A DNA stretch of 64,000 nucleotides. Source: Limosilactobacillus reuteri. GTDB lineage: Bacteria > Bacillota > Bacilli > Lactobacillales > Lactobacillaceae. This document shows positions 7,928 to 18,718 of the stretch, piece by piece; the first letter of the stretch is position 1, and each line of letters starts with the position of its first letter. The translations under genes were made by a program, and so were the position numbers. Under the pieces are notes generated by a model. That model was not told the DNA's origin, ran no database searches, and worked only from the letters and a program-made list of their open reading frames with translations. The stretch is from contig NZ_CP027805.1 of the NCBI RefSeq assembly GCF_003072625.1, forward strand, positions 866,001 through 930,000, given 5' to 3'.

Positions 7928-9178
7928 ATGGCTGAAAACAACGAAAATAAAAACGATATGTTAGAAGCGCTTGATAGCATTGAACAAGTTAAGGTGGGCG
8001 ATGTTGTCAAGGGTGAAGTTTTGGCAATCGATGACGATCGTCAAGCTATCGTTGGTATTAAAGATGCAGGGGTTGAAGGTGTCGTCCCTGCTAAGGAATT
8101 ATCAACCAAGCCAGTTGAAGACATCAATGATGCTGTAAAAGTAGGTGACGAATTAGACTTAGTTGTCATTTCTAAGATCGGTAACGATAAGGAAAATGGT
8201 AGCTATCTTCTTTCTCACCGTCGTCTTGAAGCCCGTAAGGTATGGGATGACATTCAAAAGAATTTTGATGAAGGTGAATACATTACCGCCAAAGTCACTC
8301 AAGCTGTTAAGGGTGGATTAGTCGTTGATGCTGGAGTTCGTGGCTTCGTCCCTGCTTCAATGATTACTGATCACTATGTTGAAGACCTTAATCAATTTAA
8401 GGGTCAAGAACTTGAATTCAAGATTGTTGAAATTGAACCAAGCGAAAACCGTTTGATTCTTTCACACAAAGAAATCATTCAAGCTCAACACAAAAAGGCT
8501 GCTGAAAAGGTATTTGCTGAATTACAACCAGGCGATGTTGTTGAAGGTAAAGTTGCACGGATGACTAAGTTCGGTGCATTTATTGACCTTGGCGGCGTTG
8601 ATGGATTGGTTCACGTTTCTGAAATTTCATACGATCACGTTGACAAGCCTTCTGATGTATTGACATCTGGTCAAGATGTTAAGGTTAAGGTATTAAGCGT
8701 TGATCCTGAACGTGAACGGATTTCATTATCCATTAAGCAAACTTTACCAGGACCATGGGATGATATTGAAGAAAAGGCTCCAGTAGACAGCGTATTAACT
8801 GGTACTGTTAAGCGCTTGACTAGCTTTGGTGCTTTCGTTGAAGTATTCCCTGGTGTTGAAGGTTTAGTTCACATTTCACAAATTTCACACAAGCACATTG
8901 CTACACCTGCAGATGTTCTTAAGCCAGGTCAAGAAGTACAAGTTAAGGTAATCAATGTTGATCCTGAACACCAACGTCTTGGTTTATCAATGAAGGCTCT
9001 TGAAGAACGTCCAAAGGAAGACGAAAATAACAATAACAACGGTGAAAACTACCGTGGTCGTCGTCGTTCACGTCGTAACAATAACAACCGGAGCTTCATG
9101 AACAACGCTCCAGAAGAAGAAAGTGGCTTCTCAATGGGTGACTTAATTGGTGACAAGCTTAAGGACCTACGGAACTAG
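7928..9178 (+). CDS. rpsA: 30S ribosomal protein S1 homologue
   Basis: A 416-residue protein with four S1 RNA-binding repeats (about 23-90, 105-175, 193-262 and 279-348), each showing the G.V..(I/L)....A(F/V)V(D/E) pattern, such as KFGAFIDLGGVDGLVHVSE. The last 60 residues are rich in Asn and Arg. Firmicutes S1 proteins are shorter than the six-repeat E. coli form and assist mRNA binding to the ribosome. ATG at 7928 follows GGAGG at 7912-7916. An upstream in-frame TTG at 7904 precedes that site and is rejected. Confidence 0.95.
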   Translation: MAENNENKNDMLEALDSIEQVKVGDVVKGEVLAIDDDRQAIVGIKDAGVEGVVPAKELSTKPVEDINDAVKVGDELDLVVISKIGNDKENGSYLLSHRRLEARKVWDDIQKNFDEGEYITAKVTQAVKGGLVVDAGVRGFVPASMITDHYVEDLNQFKGQELEFKIVEIEPSENRLILSHKEIIQAQHKKAAEKVFAELQPGDVVEGKVARMTKFGAFIDLGGVDGLVHVSEISYDHVDKPSDVLTSGQDVKVKVLSVDPERERISLSIKQTLPGPWDDIEEKAPVDSVLTGTVKRLTSFGAFVEVFPGVEGLVHISQISHKHIATPADVLKPGQEVQVKVINVDPEHQRLGLSMKALEERPKEDENNNNNGENYRGRRRSRRNNNNRSFMNNAPEEESGFSMGDLIGDKLKDLRN

Positions 9179-9407
9179 TTTCTTAAATTAATTATCTTTT
9201 AAGGGGAGGCTGGGAATTAACTCAGTCTCTTTACTTTTTTAAAGGTATTTATACAGTAGCGCGGTAGCTGGCTGGATTCCGAACGTTGATAAATCAACGT
9301 CCGGAACACCTAGCCATCCTCGCGGGGGTGGGAAGACGAAGTCGCAAGCGACTTCTTACCCACTCCCTCTTTAATCATTTAAAATAAAATGAAAGAAGGT
9401 GGAAAGA
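9179..9407. other. rpsA-der intergenic region with three hairpins
   Basis: No gene is seen. GAGGCTGGGAATTAACTCAGTCTC near 9205-9228 with trailing T-rich sequence looks like the rpsA terminator. It is followed by a long imperfect hairpin (GGCTGG..CCGAACGTTGAT / ATCAACGTCCGG..CTAGCC, about 9270-9315) and a third stem, GTGGG..AAGTCGC/GCGACTT..CCCAC (about 9327-9363). The strong structure suggests terminators or a non-coding element; nothing identifies it further. Confidence 0.5.
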
Positions 9408-10721
9408 TTGGCAAATCCAATCGTAGCAGTTGTTGGTCGTCCGAACGTTGGAAAATCAACATTATTCAATCGTATTGCAGGAGAACGGATTTCAATTGTT
9501 GAAGATACTCCTGGTGTTACTCGAGATCGTATTTATGCTCATGCTGAATGGTTAGGAAAACATTTTAGCATGATTGATACTGGTGGGATTGAAATATCAG
9601 ATCAACCATTATTAACACAGATCCGTCAACAAGCAGAAATTGCTATTGATGAAGCAGATGTAATAATCTTTGTTGCCGATGTAGAAAACGGAGTGACTGA
9701 TGCTGATGAGCAAGTAGCACGAATTTTATATCGCTCTAATAAACCAGTGGTCCTAGCTGTTAATAAAGTTGATAATCCAGAACGACGTAGTGATATTTAT
9801 GATTATTATTCCCTTGGTTTAGGTGAACCTTATGCAGTGTCAAGTGTTCACGGGATCGGAATGGGTGACCTTTTGGATGCTGTTATTAAAGAGTTTCCTG
9901 ATAACGCCGCTAATGATGAAGACGACTCCATTCATTTTAGCTTTATCGGTCGTCCTAATGTTGGAAAATCATCACTAGTTAACGCAATTTTAGGTGAGAA
10001 CCGGGTAATTGTATCTAACGTTGCCGGAACTACCCATGATGCCATTAATACTCAATTTGAAACAGCAGATGGACAAAAATTTACAATGGTTGATACTGCT
10101 GGAATTCGCAAAAAAGGAAAAATTTATGAGAACACTGAGCGTTATTCATTAATGCGTTCCATGCGAGCAATTGATGATAGTGATGTTGTCCTTGTTGTCC
10201 TGAATGCAGAAGAAGGTATTCGCGAATTAGATAAGCATATTGCTGGATATGCCCACGAAGCAGGATGTGGGGTTATTATTGTTGTTAATAAGTGGGATAC
10301 ATTAAAAGAAAAAGACCACCGAACAATGACAGACTTCACTAATTTGATTCGGCAAGAATTCCAATACCTCAGTTATGCACCAATTGTTTTCGTTTCAGCA
10401 AAGACAAAGCAACGCTTAAATCAATTACCTGGATTAATCGAAGAAGTATATCAACATCATCGTCAACGGATTCAATCGGCCGTCTTGAACGATGTTTTAA
10501 TGGATGCAATTGCTGCAAATCCTACTCCAACACAAAATGGTCGGCGTTTACGAGTATACTATGGAACACAGGTTGCAACCGAACCACCAACATTTGTTAT
10601 CTTTGTCAATGATCCGGAGTTAATGCACTTTTCTTATGAGCGTTATTTGGAAAATCAAATTCGGAAAGCCTTTGACTTTTCTGGTACACCTATCCATTTA
10701 ATCAAGCGTCAACGGCAGTAA
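9408..10721 (+). CDS. der: Ribosome biogenesis GTPase Der (EngA)
   Basis: A 437-residue protein with two tandem GTPase domains and a C-terminal KH-like domain. Domain 1 has GRPNVGKST (about 9-17), DTGGI and NKVD. Domain 2 has GRPNVGKSS (about 182-190), DTAGI and NKWD. Der acts in 50S subunit maturation. The start TTG at 9408 gives [18 protein letters not shown], the usual family N-terminus, with AAGGTGG at 9396-9402. The GTG at 9399 lies inside that ribosome binding site. Confidence 0.96.
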   Translation: MANPIVAVVGRPNVGKSTLFNRIAGERISIVEDTPGVTRDRIYAHAEWLGKHFSMIDTGGIEISDQPLLTQIRQQAEIAIDEADVIIFVADVENGVTDADEQVARILYRSNKPVVLAVNKVDNPERRSDIYDYYSLGLGEPYAVSSVHGIGMGDLLDAVIKEFPDNAANDEDDSIHFSFIGRPNVGKSSLVNAILGENRVIVSNVAGTTHDAINTQFETADGQKFTMVDTAGIRKKGKIYENTERYSLMRSMRAIDDSDVVLVVLNAEEGIRELDKHIAGYAHEAGCGVIIVVNKWDTLKEKDHRTMTDFTNLIRQEFQYLSYAPIVFVSAKTKQRLNQLPGLIEEVYQHHRQRIQSAVLNDVLMDAIAANPTPTQNGRRLRVYYGTQVATEPPTFVIFVNDPELMHFSYERYLENQIRKAFDFSGTPIHLIKRQRQ

Positions 10722-10786
10722 AAGTTAAAGAATTCATTGTAAAATGAAAAAACATTAAAAATGCGGATAGAAGTTGAGAAAACCGC

Positions 10787-10815
10787 TTGTCAGCAGGCTT
10801 TCACTATGCTAATCT
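10787..10815 (+). promoter_or_regulatory. Promoter of hup
   Basis: TTGTCA at 10787-10792 and TAATCT at 10810-10815 are 17 bases apart. The predicted start near 10822 would give a leader of about 109 bases before the hup ATG. Confidence 0.55.
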
Positions 10816-10930
10816 TAACAATGAAATGATACGAACTTCTCGTAGTTATTTCGTTAATTTTGGACCACTCAAAATTAACATTCACAGACGTGAGTTTAAC
10901 ACTCTCGTTATTTGTGGGAGGTGAAACAAC

Positions 10931-11206
10931 ATGGCAAACAAAGCAGAATTAGTAAGCAATGTTGCTACTGCAACTGGCTTAACCAAGAAGGATGCTACTG
11001 CAGCTGTAGATGCTGTTTTCAGTTCAATTCAAGCATCTTTAGCTAAGGGTGAAAAGGTTCAATTGATCGGCTTCGGTAACTTCGAAGTACGTCAACGTGC
11101 TGCACGTAAGGGCCGCAACCCACAAACTGGAGAAGAAATCAACATTCCTGCAAGCAAGGTACCAGCATTCAAGCCTGGTAAAGCTTTAAAGGACGCTGTT
11201 AAGTAA
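10931..11206 (+). CDS. hup: DNA-binding protein HU
   Basis: A 91-residue DNABII protein of standard length, with the signature [18 protein letters not shown] (about 46-63) and the DNA-bending arm continuing through [17 protein letters not shown] dimers bind and bend DNA in the nucleoid. ATG at 10931 follows GGGAGGTG. Codon use is strongly biased, with many AAG and GTT codons, as expected of an abundant protein. Two mobile elements have inserted directly downstream. Confidence 0.97.
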   Translation: MANKAELVSNVATATGLTKKDATAAVDAVFSSIQASLAKGEKVQLIGFGNFEVRQRAARKGRNPQTGEEINIPASKVPAFKPGKALKDAVK

Positions 11207-12825
11207 TTAACAGTTAAATGTTAAAAAGAGACTAGGAAAGAATTTACTCTTCCCAGTCTCTTTTCCTTTTTCAATTAATTTTGTCCCTGCTTGAGCTATT
11301 AACTTTCCCAATTTTGTTAAATTCATAGCCATTAGTGTTAATCCGGTGTCATTTTCCACAGCTCGTTGCCCACGTAAATGTGTTCGATCCCTCTTCATGT
11401 GACCGAAAACGGGTTCAACGTCGTACTTACGTCGACGATAAATTGCCTTACCTTCGTCACTTGAGAGGGTTGCTTTAACTTTAGCTTTATAGTAATTCCA
11501 AGTTGGATTAACTTGCATATAGCGTTGACGTCCACTTGGTGTTTTCGCTAATTGATCTAATTGTACTGATAATTGATGTTTATCTGCCCGATAAAGTTTA
11601 AAATCACGTTTAAATCCATATTTATCAATTCTTCGACTGTAACGATAAAAACTAAAACGAACTCCTAGATGGTCAATGTAATAATCATCTTCGGCATTAT
11701 ATTGCCAGTTTTGTATTTTCGTTTCTGTTCCTTTTGGTAAGTCGTATATGGAATAACAGGCTGTTTTTCAAACTGATCAATAATTGTCGTGTAATTATAT
11801 TCACTACCATACCCTGCATCAGCCACGATATGATCAAAGAAATCTAAAGAATGAAATTGAGCAAGAAATGGTACTAATGTTCTAGTATCTGTCGGATTAG
11901 AATATAAGGCATAATCAAGAACAAATTGATTGTGGGTAGCGATTTGTAAGTTGTATCCAGGTTTCAATTCTCGGTTTTTCATTGGATCTTCTTTCATACA
12001 CATGAATGTGGCATCATGATCTGTTTTTGAAAAGCTATTGCGGCCCTTAAAAATATCTTCTGCTTCTTCATACTTATTAGCACGAGGTATAAAGTCTTCT
12101 TTTAATTGTCGACGAATCTTTTTTAAGAAACGGCGTCGTCGTTTCTTAACTGAACCACCCTTGATTACTTTAGGTTCTTGAGCTATTTCTTCATTCAATT
12201 CACTGATTTTATCATCAATATTTTCAGCCATAAGAGCCATTCCATTAGCGGTTTCCACTAGTTCTGTACTCATCGCTTTAACTACCCGTTTTTCGACTAA
12301 ATCTTCGTAAAGTTTGATTGTTTTTTCTTTTAATTTTGCATGATATTTTTCAACAGCTCGACGCCAAGTAAATGAATACTTATTGGCATCTGCCTCAAGC
12401 TTTGTCCCATCAATAAAGAAAGCATCACTTTGAATTAGTCCGTGATCCTTTAATGCCATCGTAAAGTACACAAAAGAACGTTTGATTAAATTATTAGCGT
12501 GTTGACTTTGGCAAAAATTATTAATTGTATGGTAACTATAGGTATGATCACGTGCCAACCAACGCATTGGTAAATTCTCTTCAAGCATCAACTCAATTTT
12601 CCGACCAGAATAAGTTTGACGTGAATAGGCAAATAATAAAATTTTAAGCATAATCGCTGGATGAGAAAGTGGGCGACCGGTAGTCGCTACTTTGTCATCC
12701 AATAAAACTTCTTGCGGAATCGAATCTACAAAAGCATTAATCATACGTACAATATGTCTTGATGGAACATTATAATCATAATTTAGTACGAATTCTGTTT
12801 GCCCTGTGATATAATTTTGATACAT
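11207..12825 (-). pseudogene. IS1182-family transposase, split by a frameshift
   Basis: The N-terminal frame (11665-12825, 386 residues) begins MYQNYITGQTEFVLNYDY and carries the IS1182 N-terminal domain with GRPLSHPAIMLKILLFAYS and the DGTKLEADANKYSF core. It ends at a stop soon after PYTTYQKEQKRKY. A second frame on the same strand continues with the expected NWQYNAEDDYYIDHLGVRF and ends in DVEPVFGHMKRDRTHLRG near 11207. The break is about 11695-11745. The C-terminal frame runs some seven codons past the probable IS end toward hup. The transposase is probably inactive. Confidence 0.82.
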
Positions 12826-12971
12826 GAAAATCGCTCCTCTTTGTTTGTTTTTAGGGGTAATTACATCATATCAGGAACGATTTCCTGTGTACATAAAAAT
12901 CCGTACAATGAATCTTTGTAGAATTCATTGTACGGATTTTTATTTTCAACTAGGAGTTTTTTCCCAGCCTC
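11228..12971 (-). mobile_element. IS1182-family element, frameshifted
   Basis: The element carries one broken IS1182-type transposase on the minus strand. Its ends are approximate: GAGACTAGGAAAGAA at the left and, reverse-complemented, GAGGCTGGGAAAAAA at the right form imperfect terminal inverted repeats. It lies directly after the hup stop codon. An IS30 element begins about 15 bases from its right end, so the two insertions are stacked. Confidence 0.75.
12895..12941. terminator. 19-bp perfect inverted repeat in the IS1182 5' region
   Basis: Bases 12895-12913 (AAAAATCCGTACAATGAAT) are perfectly complementary to 12923-12941, with a 9-base loop and A/T tracts on both outer sides. It can act as a bidirectional terminator. 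It lies between the element end and the transposase start, where it would stop read-in transcription from outside. Confidence 0.7.
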
Positions 12972-12985
12972 ATTTTTTTACGCCT

Positions 12986-14053
12986 GAAATGTCAATTTAA
13001 ATTAGAAAAAAGGTGAAAGTTGTTCTTCTGTGACATGACTCAAGAATACTTCTAATGGTGTACGATAATTAAGAGATTTTCGTGGGATATTGTTGCGACG
13101 ATGCATTAGCTGAGTGACTAGTTCGTCTGGTAAATCGCGAAAATCTAGCTTTTTACTAAGACCATCACGACGCAAGAGGCCGTTATTATTTTCGTTTAGC
13201 CCTCGTTGATTGGGAGCACCGACTTCCGCAAAATAGGTGTGAAGATCATACTTATTGGCTATTTCTCGCCATCCAGCAAATTCTTTCCCGTTATCAAAAG
13301 TAATTGATTTAACAAAGTGACGTGGCAATTTAGCGAGCCATTGATCAAGCTGGCAATTCACTGCTTCGTCTGTTTTATGATGAATATTAAGGACAATCAT
13401 TACTTTGGATTGTCGCTCTACTAGCGTCATTACCGCTCCGCGGTGAGCTTTACCTTGAACTGTATCAGCTTCAAAGTGCCCAAATTCATGTTGGTAATGC
13501 GGAAAATCACGATATCGTTGATAGATACTGCGTCCTAATTGGCCAGCTTTACCACGACGTTCCACATAGCCATTGGGATGGCGTTTTCCTTTCATCGGTA
13601 GCTGTTTAACGGAAAAGCCATACTGATTGCGGGCAAACATGCGATAAAGGGTGCGCATACTGCAGCTAATTGGGTGTTCATGACGACCAATAATAGTATC
13701 AGGAGTCCAACCCGCCTTGATTTGCGCATGGATATAGTTAACTTCGATAGTTGGCAGTTGGGTCTGCTTCCGACCACAACGACGCTTATGATGCTGATAA
13801 GTCTGAAGATATTGGTCGATGGTTTTACCGTCATTGAGGAAACGATAAACACGATAGATGGTTTCTTGACTACGCTGAAGTAATTTAGCAGCCCGATAAG
13901 CTTTAGTACCTTGATACCAAAAATCAGCTATGAGAGTTAATTCACGTGTGGTAAGATGTTTAGAGGTCATTTGTGATTGCCTTTCTTTTGATTAGGGATA
14001 TTCAAAAGTCTATCACAAATGGCTTTTTATTTTTTCTAACTTAATTTTACAAA
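12986..14053 (-). mobile_element. IS30-family element (about 1068 bp), intact
   Basis: It holds one intact IS30 transposase gene. The ends read GAAATGTCAATTTAAATTAG (left) and, reverse-complemented, TTTGTAAAATTAAGTTAG (right), which match the ends of the second IS30 copy at 25445-26510. Both copies share the same end sequences, which fixes the boundaries to within a few bases. Target duplication not determined. Confidence 0.83.
13002..13970 (-). CDS. IS30-family transposase
   Basis: A 322-residue transposase of normal IS30 length. It has an N-terminal helix-turn-helix region (about 5-45, HLTTRELTLIADFWYQG) and a DDE integrase core: FEADTVQG (Asp), SITFDNGKEF (Asp) and GLNENNNGLLRR (Glu). It cuts and joins the element ends. 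The start ATG is inside the element, with GAAAGGCAATC-type spacing upstream. It looks complete, unlike the copy at 25540-26494. Confidence 0.92.
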   Translation of the reverse strand: MTSKHLTTRELTLIADFWYQGTKAYRAAKLLQRSQETIYRVYRFLNDGKTIDQYLQTYQHHKRRCGRKQTQLPTIEVNYIHAQIKAGWTPDTIIGRHEHPISCSMRTLYRMFARNQYGFSVKQLPMKGKRHPNGYVERRGKAGQLGRSIYQRYRDFPHYQHEFGHFEADTVQGKAHRGAVMTLVERQSKVMIVLNIHHKTDEAVNCQLDQWLAKLPRHFVKSITFDNGKEFAGWREIANKYDLHTYFAEVGAPNQRGLNENNNGLLRRDGLSKKLDFRDLPDELVTQLMHRRNNIPRKSLNYRTPLEVFLSHVTEEQLSPFF

Positions 14054-14186
14054 CGACGACAAAAAAATCTGGCATGGAATCTCCATCCATACCAGAAAGT
14101 GTATACCCTCTTTTTAAAGGCCTGTTCAATGCTTAAAATCATCGATTGTGATATATTTAAAAGTGATAGTAAAAGGAGGGCATAAT

Positions 14187-15452
14187 ATGACCTACTCAGA
14201 ACAAATGCTTGATCAATTAGAAGCAGGAAAATTAAAAGAAGCCCAAAACTCATTTAAAATCGCACTAATTAATGATGATGATGATATGTTATTTAGCCTT
14301 GCGGAGGAATTATATGCATTGGGCTTTCTTCAACAGGCACGAACGATTTACTTAAAATTATTAGATCGTTATCCCGATGAAGATGAGTTAAAGACTAATT
14401 TAGCGACGATTGCAATTGATGAAGGACATAATGACGAAGCTTTATCATACTTAGCCCAGATTAAGCCGAACTCGCCAGCTTATGTTCAATCATTACTGGT
14501 TGCCGCTGATTTATATCAAACCGAAGAAGAATTTGAAGTGACGGAGGAAAAGTTAAAAGAAGCTTACGCATTAGCTCCCGATGAACCAGCTATTGAATTT
14601 GCGCTTGGTGAATTTTACTTTATAGTTGGCCAATATTCTGAAGCAATTCAATATTACTTCCAATTAATTAAAAATGGATATACTGACTTTGCAAAAGTTG
14701 ATATTGCGGGACGTCTAGGAATTTGTTACGCTCAGAGCGGTCAGTTTAAGAAGGCTTTAGGCTATTTCAATCAGGTTAAACCGGAATACCAGACTAGTGA
14801 TATTCGTTTCCAAAAGGGACTGACCCAACTTCAATTAGGGGATACTGAAAAGGCAATCAAAACTTTAGAGGATCTAATCAACGATGATAACCAATATGCA
14901 TCTGCTTATCCTGAATTAGCAAAGGCGTATGAAAAAGAAAATAAATATCAGCAAGCATTACGGGTTGTCCAAGAAGGGCTTAGTGTTGATCAATACAATG
15001 AATACCTTTATTCGCTAGCGGCTGAAATTACCAGTCATCTTGGCGATCAAAAGTTAATGAAGAAATACTTGGTAAAGGCACATGAACTTGCTCCAGAGAA
15101 TATGACGATTACTTTGCAATATAGTAATTTCTTGCTTCACCAACATGATGATGAGGCAAATATTAAGCTTCTGAGTCCGTTGGTAAAAGAAGATGAAACT
15201 GATCCACAATTATATTGGAATCTAGCGCGGTCATATCAGCGAACTGATCAACTTGAATTAGCCGGAAAATATTATGAAGCTGCTTTACCGGCGTATAGTG
15301 AAAATCCAACATTCTTAAAAGAATTAATTAATTACTACCGCGAGACTGGTGAAACTGATAAGCTAATGGATGAATTGGAACACTATCTTCGGTTAGTCCC
15401 AACAGACACTGAAATGCAAGATCTCTATGACCAATATGAAGATTATAAATAA
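14187..15452 (+). CDS. Tetratricopeptide repeat protein (YpiA-like)
   Basis: A 421-residue soluble protein made of about ten TPR-type helical repeats (for example ALGYFNQVKPEYQTSDIRFQ and AIKTLEDLINDDNQYASAYP). No catalytic motif is seen. The ATG at 14187 follows AAAGGAGGG at 14172-14180. It sits between hup and cca, a position where Bacillus and lactobacilli carry a TPR protein of unknown function. Protein-protein scaffolding is inferred from the repeats. Confidence 0.85.
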   Translation: MTYSEQMLDQLEAGKLKEAQNSFKIALINDDDDMLFSLAEELYALGFLQQARTIYLKLLDRYPDEDELKTNLATIAIDEGHNDEALSYLAQIKPNSPAYVQSLLVAADLYQTEEEFEVTEEKLKEAYALAPDEPAIEFALGEFYFIVGQYSEAIQYYFQLIKNGYTDFAKVDIAGRLGICYAQSGQFKKALGYFNQVKPEYQTSDIRFQKGLTQLQLGDTEKAIKTLEDLINDDNQYASAYPELAKAYEKENKYQQALRVVQEGLSVDQYNEYLYSLAAEITSHLGDQKLMKKYLVKAHELAPENMTITLQYSNFLLHQHDDEANIKLLSPLVKEDETDPQLYWNLARSYQRTDQLELAGKYYEAALPAYSENPTFLKELINYYRETGETDKLMDELEHYLRLVPTDTEMQDLYDQYEDYK

Positions 15453-15466
15453 TTTTTAATTTAAAT

Positions 15467-15520
15467 GAGATAGGAAACGTTAACGATTTTAGCCGTTCTT
15501 TACGTTTCCTGTCTCTTTTT
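15467..15520 (+). terminator. Intrinsic terminator of the TPR gene
   Basis: GAGATAGGAAACGT (15467-15480) pairs with TACGTTTCCTGTCTC (15501-15515), followed by TTTTT. Confidence 0.8.
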
Positions 15521-15577
15521 AGTAGTAAATTAATTTGTTATAATCAACTTTGATTATCAAAATGAGGACATGATTAA

Positions 15578-16789
15578 ATGAAAATAAAACAATTACCAGC
15601 TATATTTGAACCAGCACGCCCTGTTTTACAAAAAATAGAGGAGGCTGGCTACGAAGCATATTTTGTTGGCGGTTGTGTCCGTGACACTATCTTACATGAC
15701 GAGATTCATGATATAGATATAGCAACGAGTGCTTACCCTAGTGAAATAAAGGCGATTTTTAACCATACTGTTGATACCGGAATTGAACATGGTACAGTTA
15801 TGATTCTTGACCATGGAACGGGATATGAAACAACTACTTTTAGAACCGAGTCAGGTTACCAAGACTATCGCCGTCCTGATAAGGTGACTTTTGTTCGTTC
15901 ATTAAGTGAAGATCTCCAACGTCGAGACTTCACAATTAACGCCCTCGCCTTACGTGAAGATGGGGAAGTTATTGACCTATTTGACGGACTAGAGGACATG
16001 CAAAAGCATCTTATTAAAGCGGTCGGTAACCCTAATGAACGTTTTCATGAAGATGCTTTACGGATGATGCGGGCTGTGCGTTTTGCAAGTAAGCTTGATT
16101 TTGTCATTGATACTGCAACGTTGAAAGGGATTAAAGAAAATGCACCATTATTAGAAAAAATTGCAGTTGAACGAATCCGGGTTGAGCTAGAAAAACTATT
16201 ATTGGGCCAAAATCCAGTAGCGGGCTTAAAAGATTTTATTGCAACTGGTTTGTACCAATATTGTCCAGGATTGGAAAATGCGCAAGCTGCTTTGTCGGCT
16301 TTATTAATCCTTAACCAATGGCATTTGGAGAATGAGGCTCAATTGTGGTCAGTTCTAAGCTTACAACTCCAGCTTGATCAAAAAGAAATTGGTAAATTCT
16401 TAAAGAAGTGGAAGACAGCAAATGATTTAATTGCGCAGGTCAAAAAAGTAGTTCCAGCAGTCCAAGCAATTCGTCAACGTGCGCTTACACCAACACTAAT
16501 GTTTAATACCGGTGAAACAGCCCTCCATGATGCTAACCAAGTAGCTAAGTTATATGGATGGGCAATTGATGATGAAGAATTGCAAAAAGCTTATCAAAAA
16601 TTACCAATTAAAAACGCTAAAGAATTAGCAATTGATGGTCGAGTATTAATTACCAAAGCGGGGGTAAAACCGGGACCATTGATGGGAAAGATTCTTCAAC
16701 AATTAACGCTGGCAGTGGTAAATGGTGGGATAGCTAACGATGCAACAGTCTTATTAGAAAAAGTAGAAGAGATAACGAAAGAGGGATAA
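15578..16789 (+). CDS. cca: CCA tRNA nucleotidyltransferase
   Basis: A 403-residue class II nucleotidyltransferase. It shows GGCVRD near residue 30, the metal-binding HDIDIATSAYP (about 43-53) and RRDFTINALAL (about 111-121), which selects the nucleotide. It adds or repairs the 3'-CCA end of tRNAs. The gene is separated by one base from the downstream ABC-F gene, so the two are cotranscribed. Confidence 0.96.
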   Translation: MKIKQLPAIFEPARPVLQKIEEAGYEAYFVGGCVRDTILHDEIHDIDIATSAYPSEIKAIFNHTVDTGIEHGTVMILDHGTGYETTTFRTESGYQDYRRPDKVTFVRSLSEDLQRRDFTINALALREDGEVIDLFDGLEDMQKHLIKAVGNPNERFHEDALRMMRAVRFASKLDFVIDTATLKGIKENAPLLEKIAVERIRVELEKLLLGQNPVAGLKDFIATGLYQYCPGLENAQAALSALLILNQWHLENEAQLWSVLSLQLQLDQKEIGKFLKKWKTANDLIAQVKKVVPAVQAIRQRALTPTLMFNTGETALHDANQVAKLYGWAIDDEELQKAYQKLPIKNAKELAIDGRVLITKAGVKPGPLMGKILQQLTLAVVNGGIANDATVLLEKVEEITKEG

Positions 16790-16790
16790 T

Positions 16791-18701
16791 ATGCAAACAA
16801 TGCGTGCAGAGGGTCTAACCAGCACATACGGTGAGAAGACCTTATTTGATGATATTTCGTTTATTATTAATGAAAATGATCGAATTGGACTGATTGGTGT
16901 TAATGGAAGTGGAAAAACCAGTCTTCTTAACGTAATTAGTGGGGAAGTAAATCCAGAAGGCGGCGGACAGATCACTAAGCCTAATGATTACACGATCGGT
17001 TATTTAAAACAGCAGCCTGAACTTGATGAAAACAAAACAATCATGGAAGCTGTTTTTGAAGGTAAACAACCAGTCTTTGAAACAATTCGTCAATATGAGC
17101 TGGCTCTTGAACGCTTTACAAAGCACCCAGAAGATCCACAAGCAATCGACCGTTACACAAAAATGCAGGCACGGATGGACCAAGAAGATGCATGGGAAGC
17201 AGATAGTCGGGTGAAGACGATTCTGACCCAGTTAAAGATAAAAGATGTAAGTCAAAAGATTGCTCAACTTTCTGGAGGACAAAAGAAACGGGTTGGGTTA
17301 GCGCAAGTCTTAATTCAACAGCCAGACCTCTTATTGCTCGATGAACCGACTAACCACTTAGACCTTGATTCGGTAGTTTGGCTCCAGGATTTCCTTCGCA
17401 GTTATAAGGGTGCTGTCCTCGTTGTTACCCATGATCGGTACTTCCTTGATCAAATTACAAATCATATCTGGGAGCTATCTTTTGGTAAACTTTATCACTA
17501 CGAGGGAAATTATCAGGACTTTGTAGCAAAAAAGGCGGAACGAGTAGAGTTAGCTAAAGATACTGAGAAAAAGAATCAACAGCTATATAAAAAAGAATTA
17601 GCCTGGATGCGGACAGGTGCAAAAGCCCGTTCCACAAAACAAAAAGGGCGAATCAATCGGTTCCACGAATTAGAAGGGAAAATCGGTAATCTTAAAACTG
17701 ATGAAGATATTGCCATTAATCTTGGATCACAACGTCTAGGGAAAGATGTTATTCAATTTAAGGCTGCCAACTTAAAATTTGATCATCATCAAATTCTTCA
17801 TGACTTCAATTGGCTTGTTCAGGCCGGTGATCGAATTGGAATTACTGGTGAAAATGGAGCGGGGAAGACGAGTTTATTAAACGTGATTGCCCAACGTGTC
17901 CCATTAGATAATGGTGTCCTTAAGATTGGAGAAACCGTTAAGTTAGGATATTATACCCAGCAAACAGAAGGAATTGATAATGACAAGCGGATGATTAGTT
18001 TCTTATCTGAAATTGCAGATAATGTTACTGATAAGGATGGCAACAAGCTTAGCGTTACCCAGTTATTAGAACGTTTCTTATTCCCTCGTTTTATGCATGG
18101 TACTTTGATCAGAAAGCTTTCCGGGGGTGAAAAGCGACGATTATACCTCTTAAAGATTTTAATGCAGCAGCCCAATGTCCTATTGCTTGATGAACCAACC
18201 AATGACCTTGATATTGGTACGTTAACAGTCCTTGAAGATTATCTAGATAATTTTGCGGGAACAGTAATTACGGTTTCTCATGACCGCTATTTCCTAGATA
18301 AAGTGGCGGACAATTTACTAGTTTTCAATGGAAATGGAGATATCGAGCGTTATACGGGACGGTTTACAGATTATTTAACTGCTAAAAAGGAAGAAGCAGA
18401 TAAGGACAAAGAACTTAAAAATGATCAAAAAGCCCTTGCTAAAAAGCAGGTAAGTGAGCAAAAACCAGCTAAGAAAGAAAAAACAAAACTTACTTATGCT
18501 GAACAACTCGAGTGGGATCATATTGATGAAGAATTAGATGCCCTTGATCAACAGCATCAGCAATTAGAAAATGAAATGGCCGAAGCAGCAAGTGATTATA
18601 CGAAACTTGCTAAGTTACAAAAGCAACTAAATGAAGTCCAAGAAAAAATTGATGAGAAGACAGCTCGTTGGGAGTATTTAAGCACATACGTCGATGAGTA
18701 A
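16791..18701 (+). CDS. ABC-F family ATPase (Uup-like)
   Basis: A 636-residue soluble protein with two ABC nucleotide-binding domains and no membrane segment. Domain 1: [31 protein letters not shown]. Domain 2: [32 protein letters not shown] linker between them contains the [20 protein letters not shown] region. The charged C-terminal tail (about 540-636) is predicted coiled coil, as in Uup. ABC-F proteins act on stalled ribosomes or nucleic-acid structures. The specific role here is not decided by sequence. Confidence 0.9.
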   Translation: MQTMRAEGLTSTYGEKTLFDDISFIINENDRIGLIGVNGSGKTSLLNVISGEVNPEGGGQITKPNDYTIGYLKQQPELDENKTIMEAVFEGKQPVFETIRQYELALERFTKHPEDPQAIDRYTKMQARMDQEDAWEADSRVKTILTQLKIKDVSQKIAQLSGGQKKRVGLAQVLIQQPDLLLLDEPTNHLDLDSVVWLQDFLRSYKGAVLVVTHDRYFLDQITNHIWELSFGKLYHYEGNYQDFVAKKAERVELAKDTEKKNQQLYKKELAWMRTGAKARSTKQKGRINRFHELEGKIGNLKTDEDIAINLGSQRLGKDVIQFKAANLKFDHHQILHDFNWLVQAGDRIGITGENGAGKTSLLNVIAQRVPLDNGVLKIGETVKLGYYTQQTEGIDNDKRMISFLSEIADNVTDKDGNKLSVTQLLERFLFPRFMHGTLIRKLSGGEKRRLYLLKILMQQPNVLLLDEPTNDLDIGTLTVLEDYLDNFAGTVITVSHDRYFLDKVADNLLVFNGNGDIERYTGRFTDYLTAKKEEADKDKELKNDQKALAKKQVSEQKPAKKEKTKLTYAEQLEWDHIDEELDALDQQHQQLENEMAEAASDYTKLAKLQKQLNEVQEKIDEKTARWEYLSTYVDE

Positions 18702-18718
18702 GGGGAGGAAAAATAAGG

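Noticed and set aside
14047..14253. Minus-strand hydrophobic frame over the start of the TPR gene
   Set aside because: It overlaps the ribosome binding site and start of a well-supported gene on the other strand and includes IS30 end sequence.
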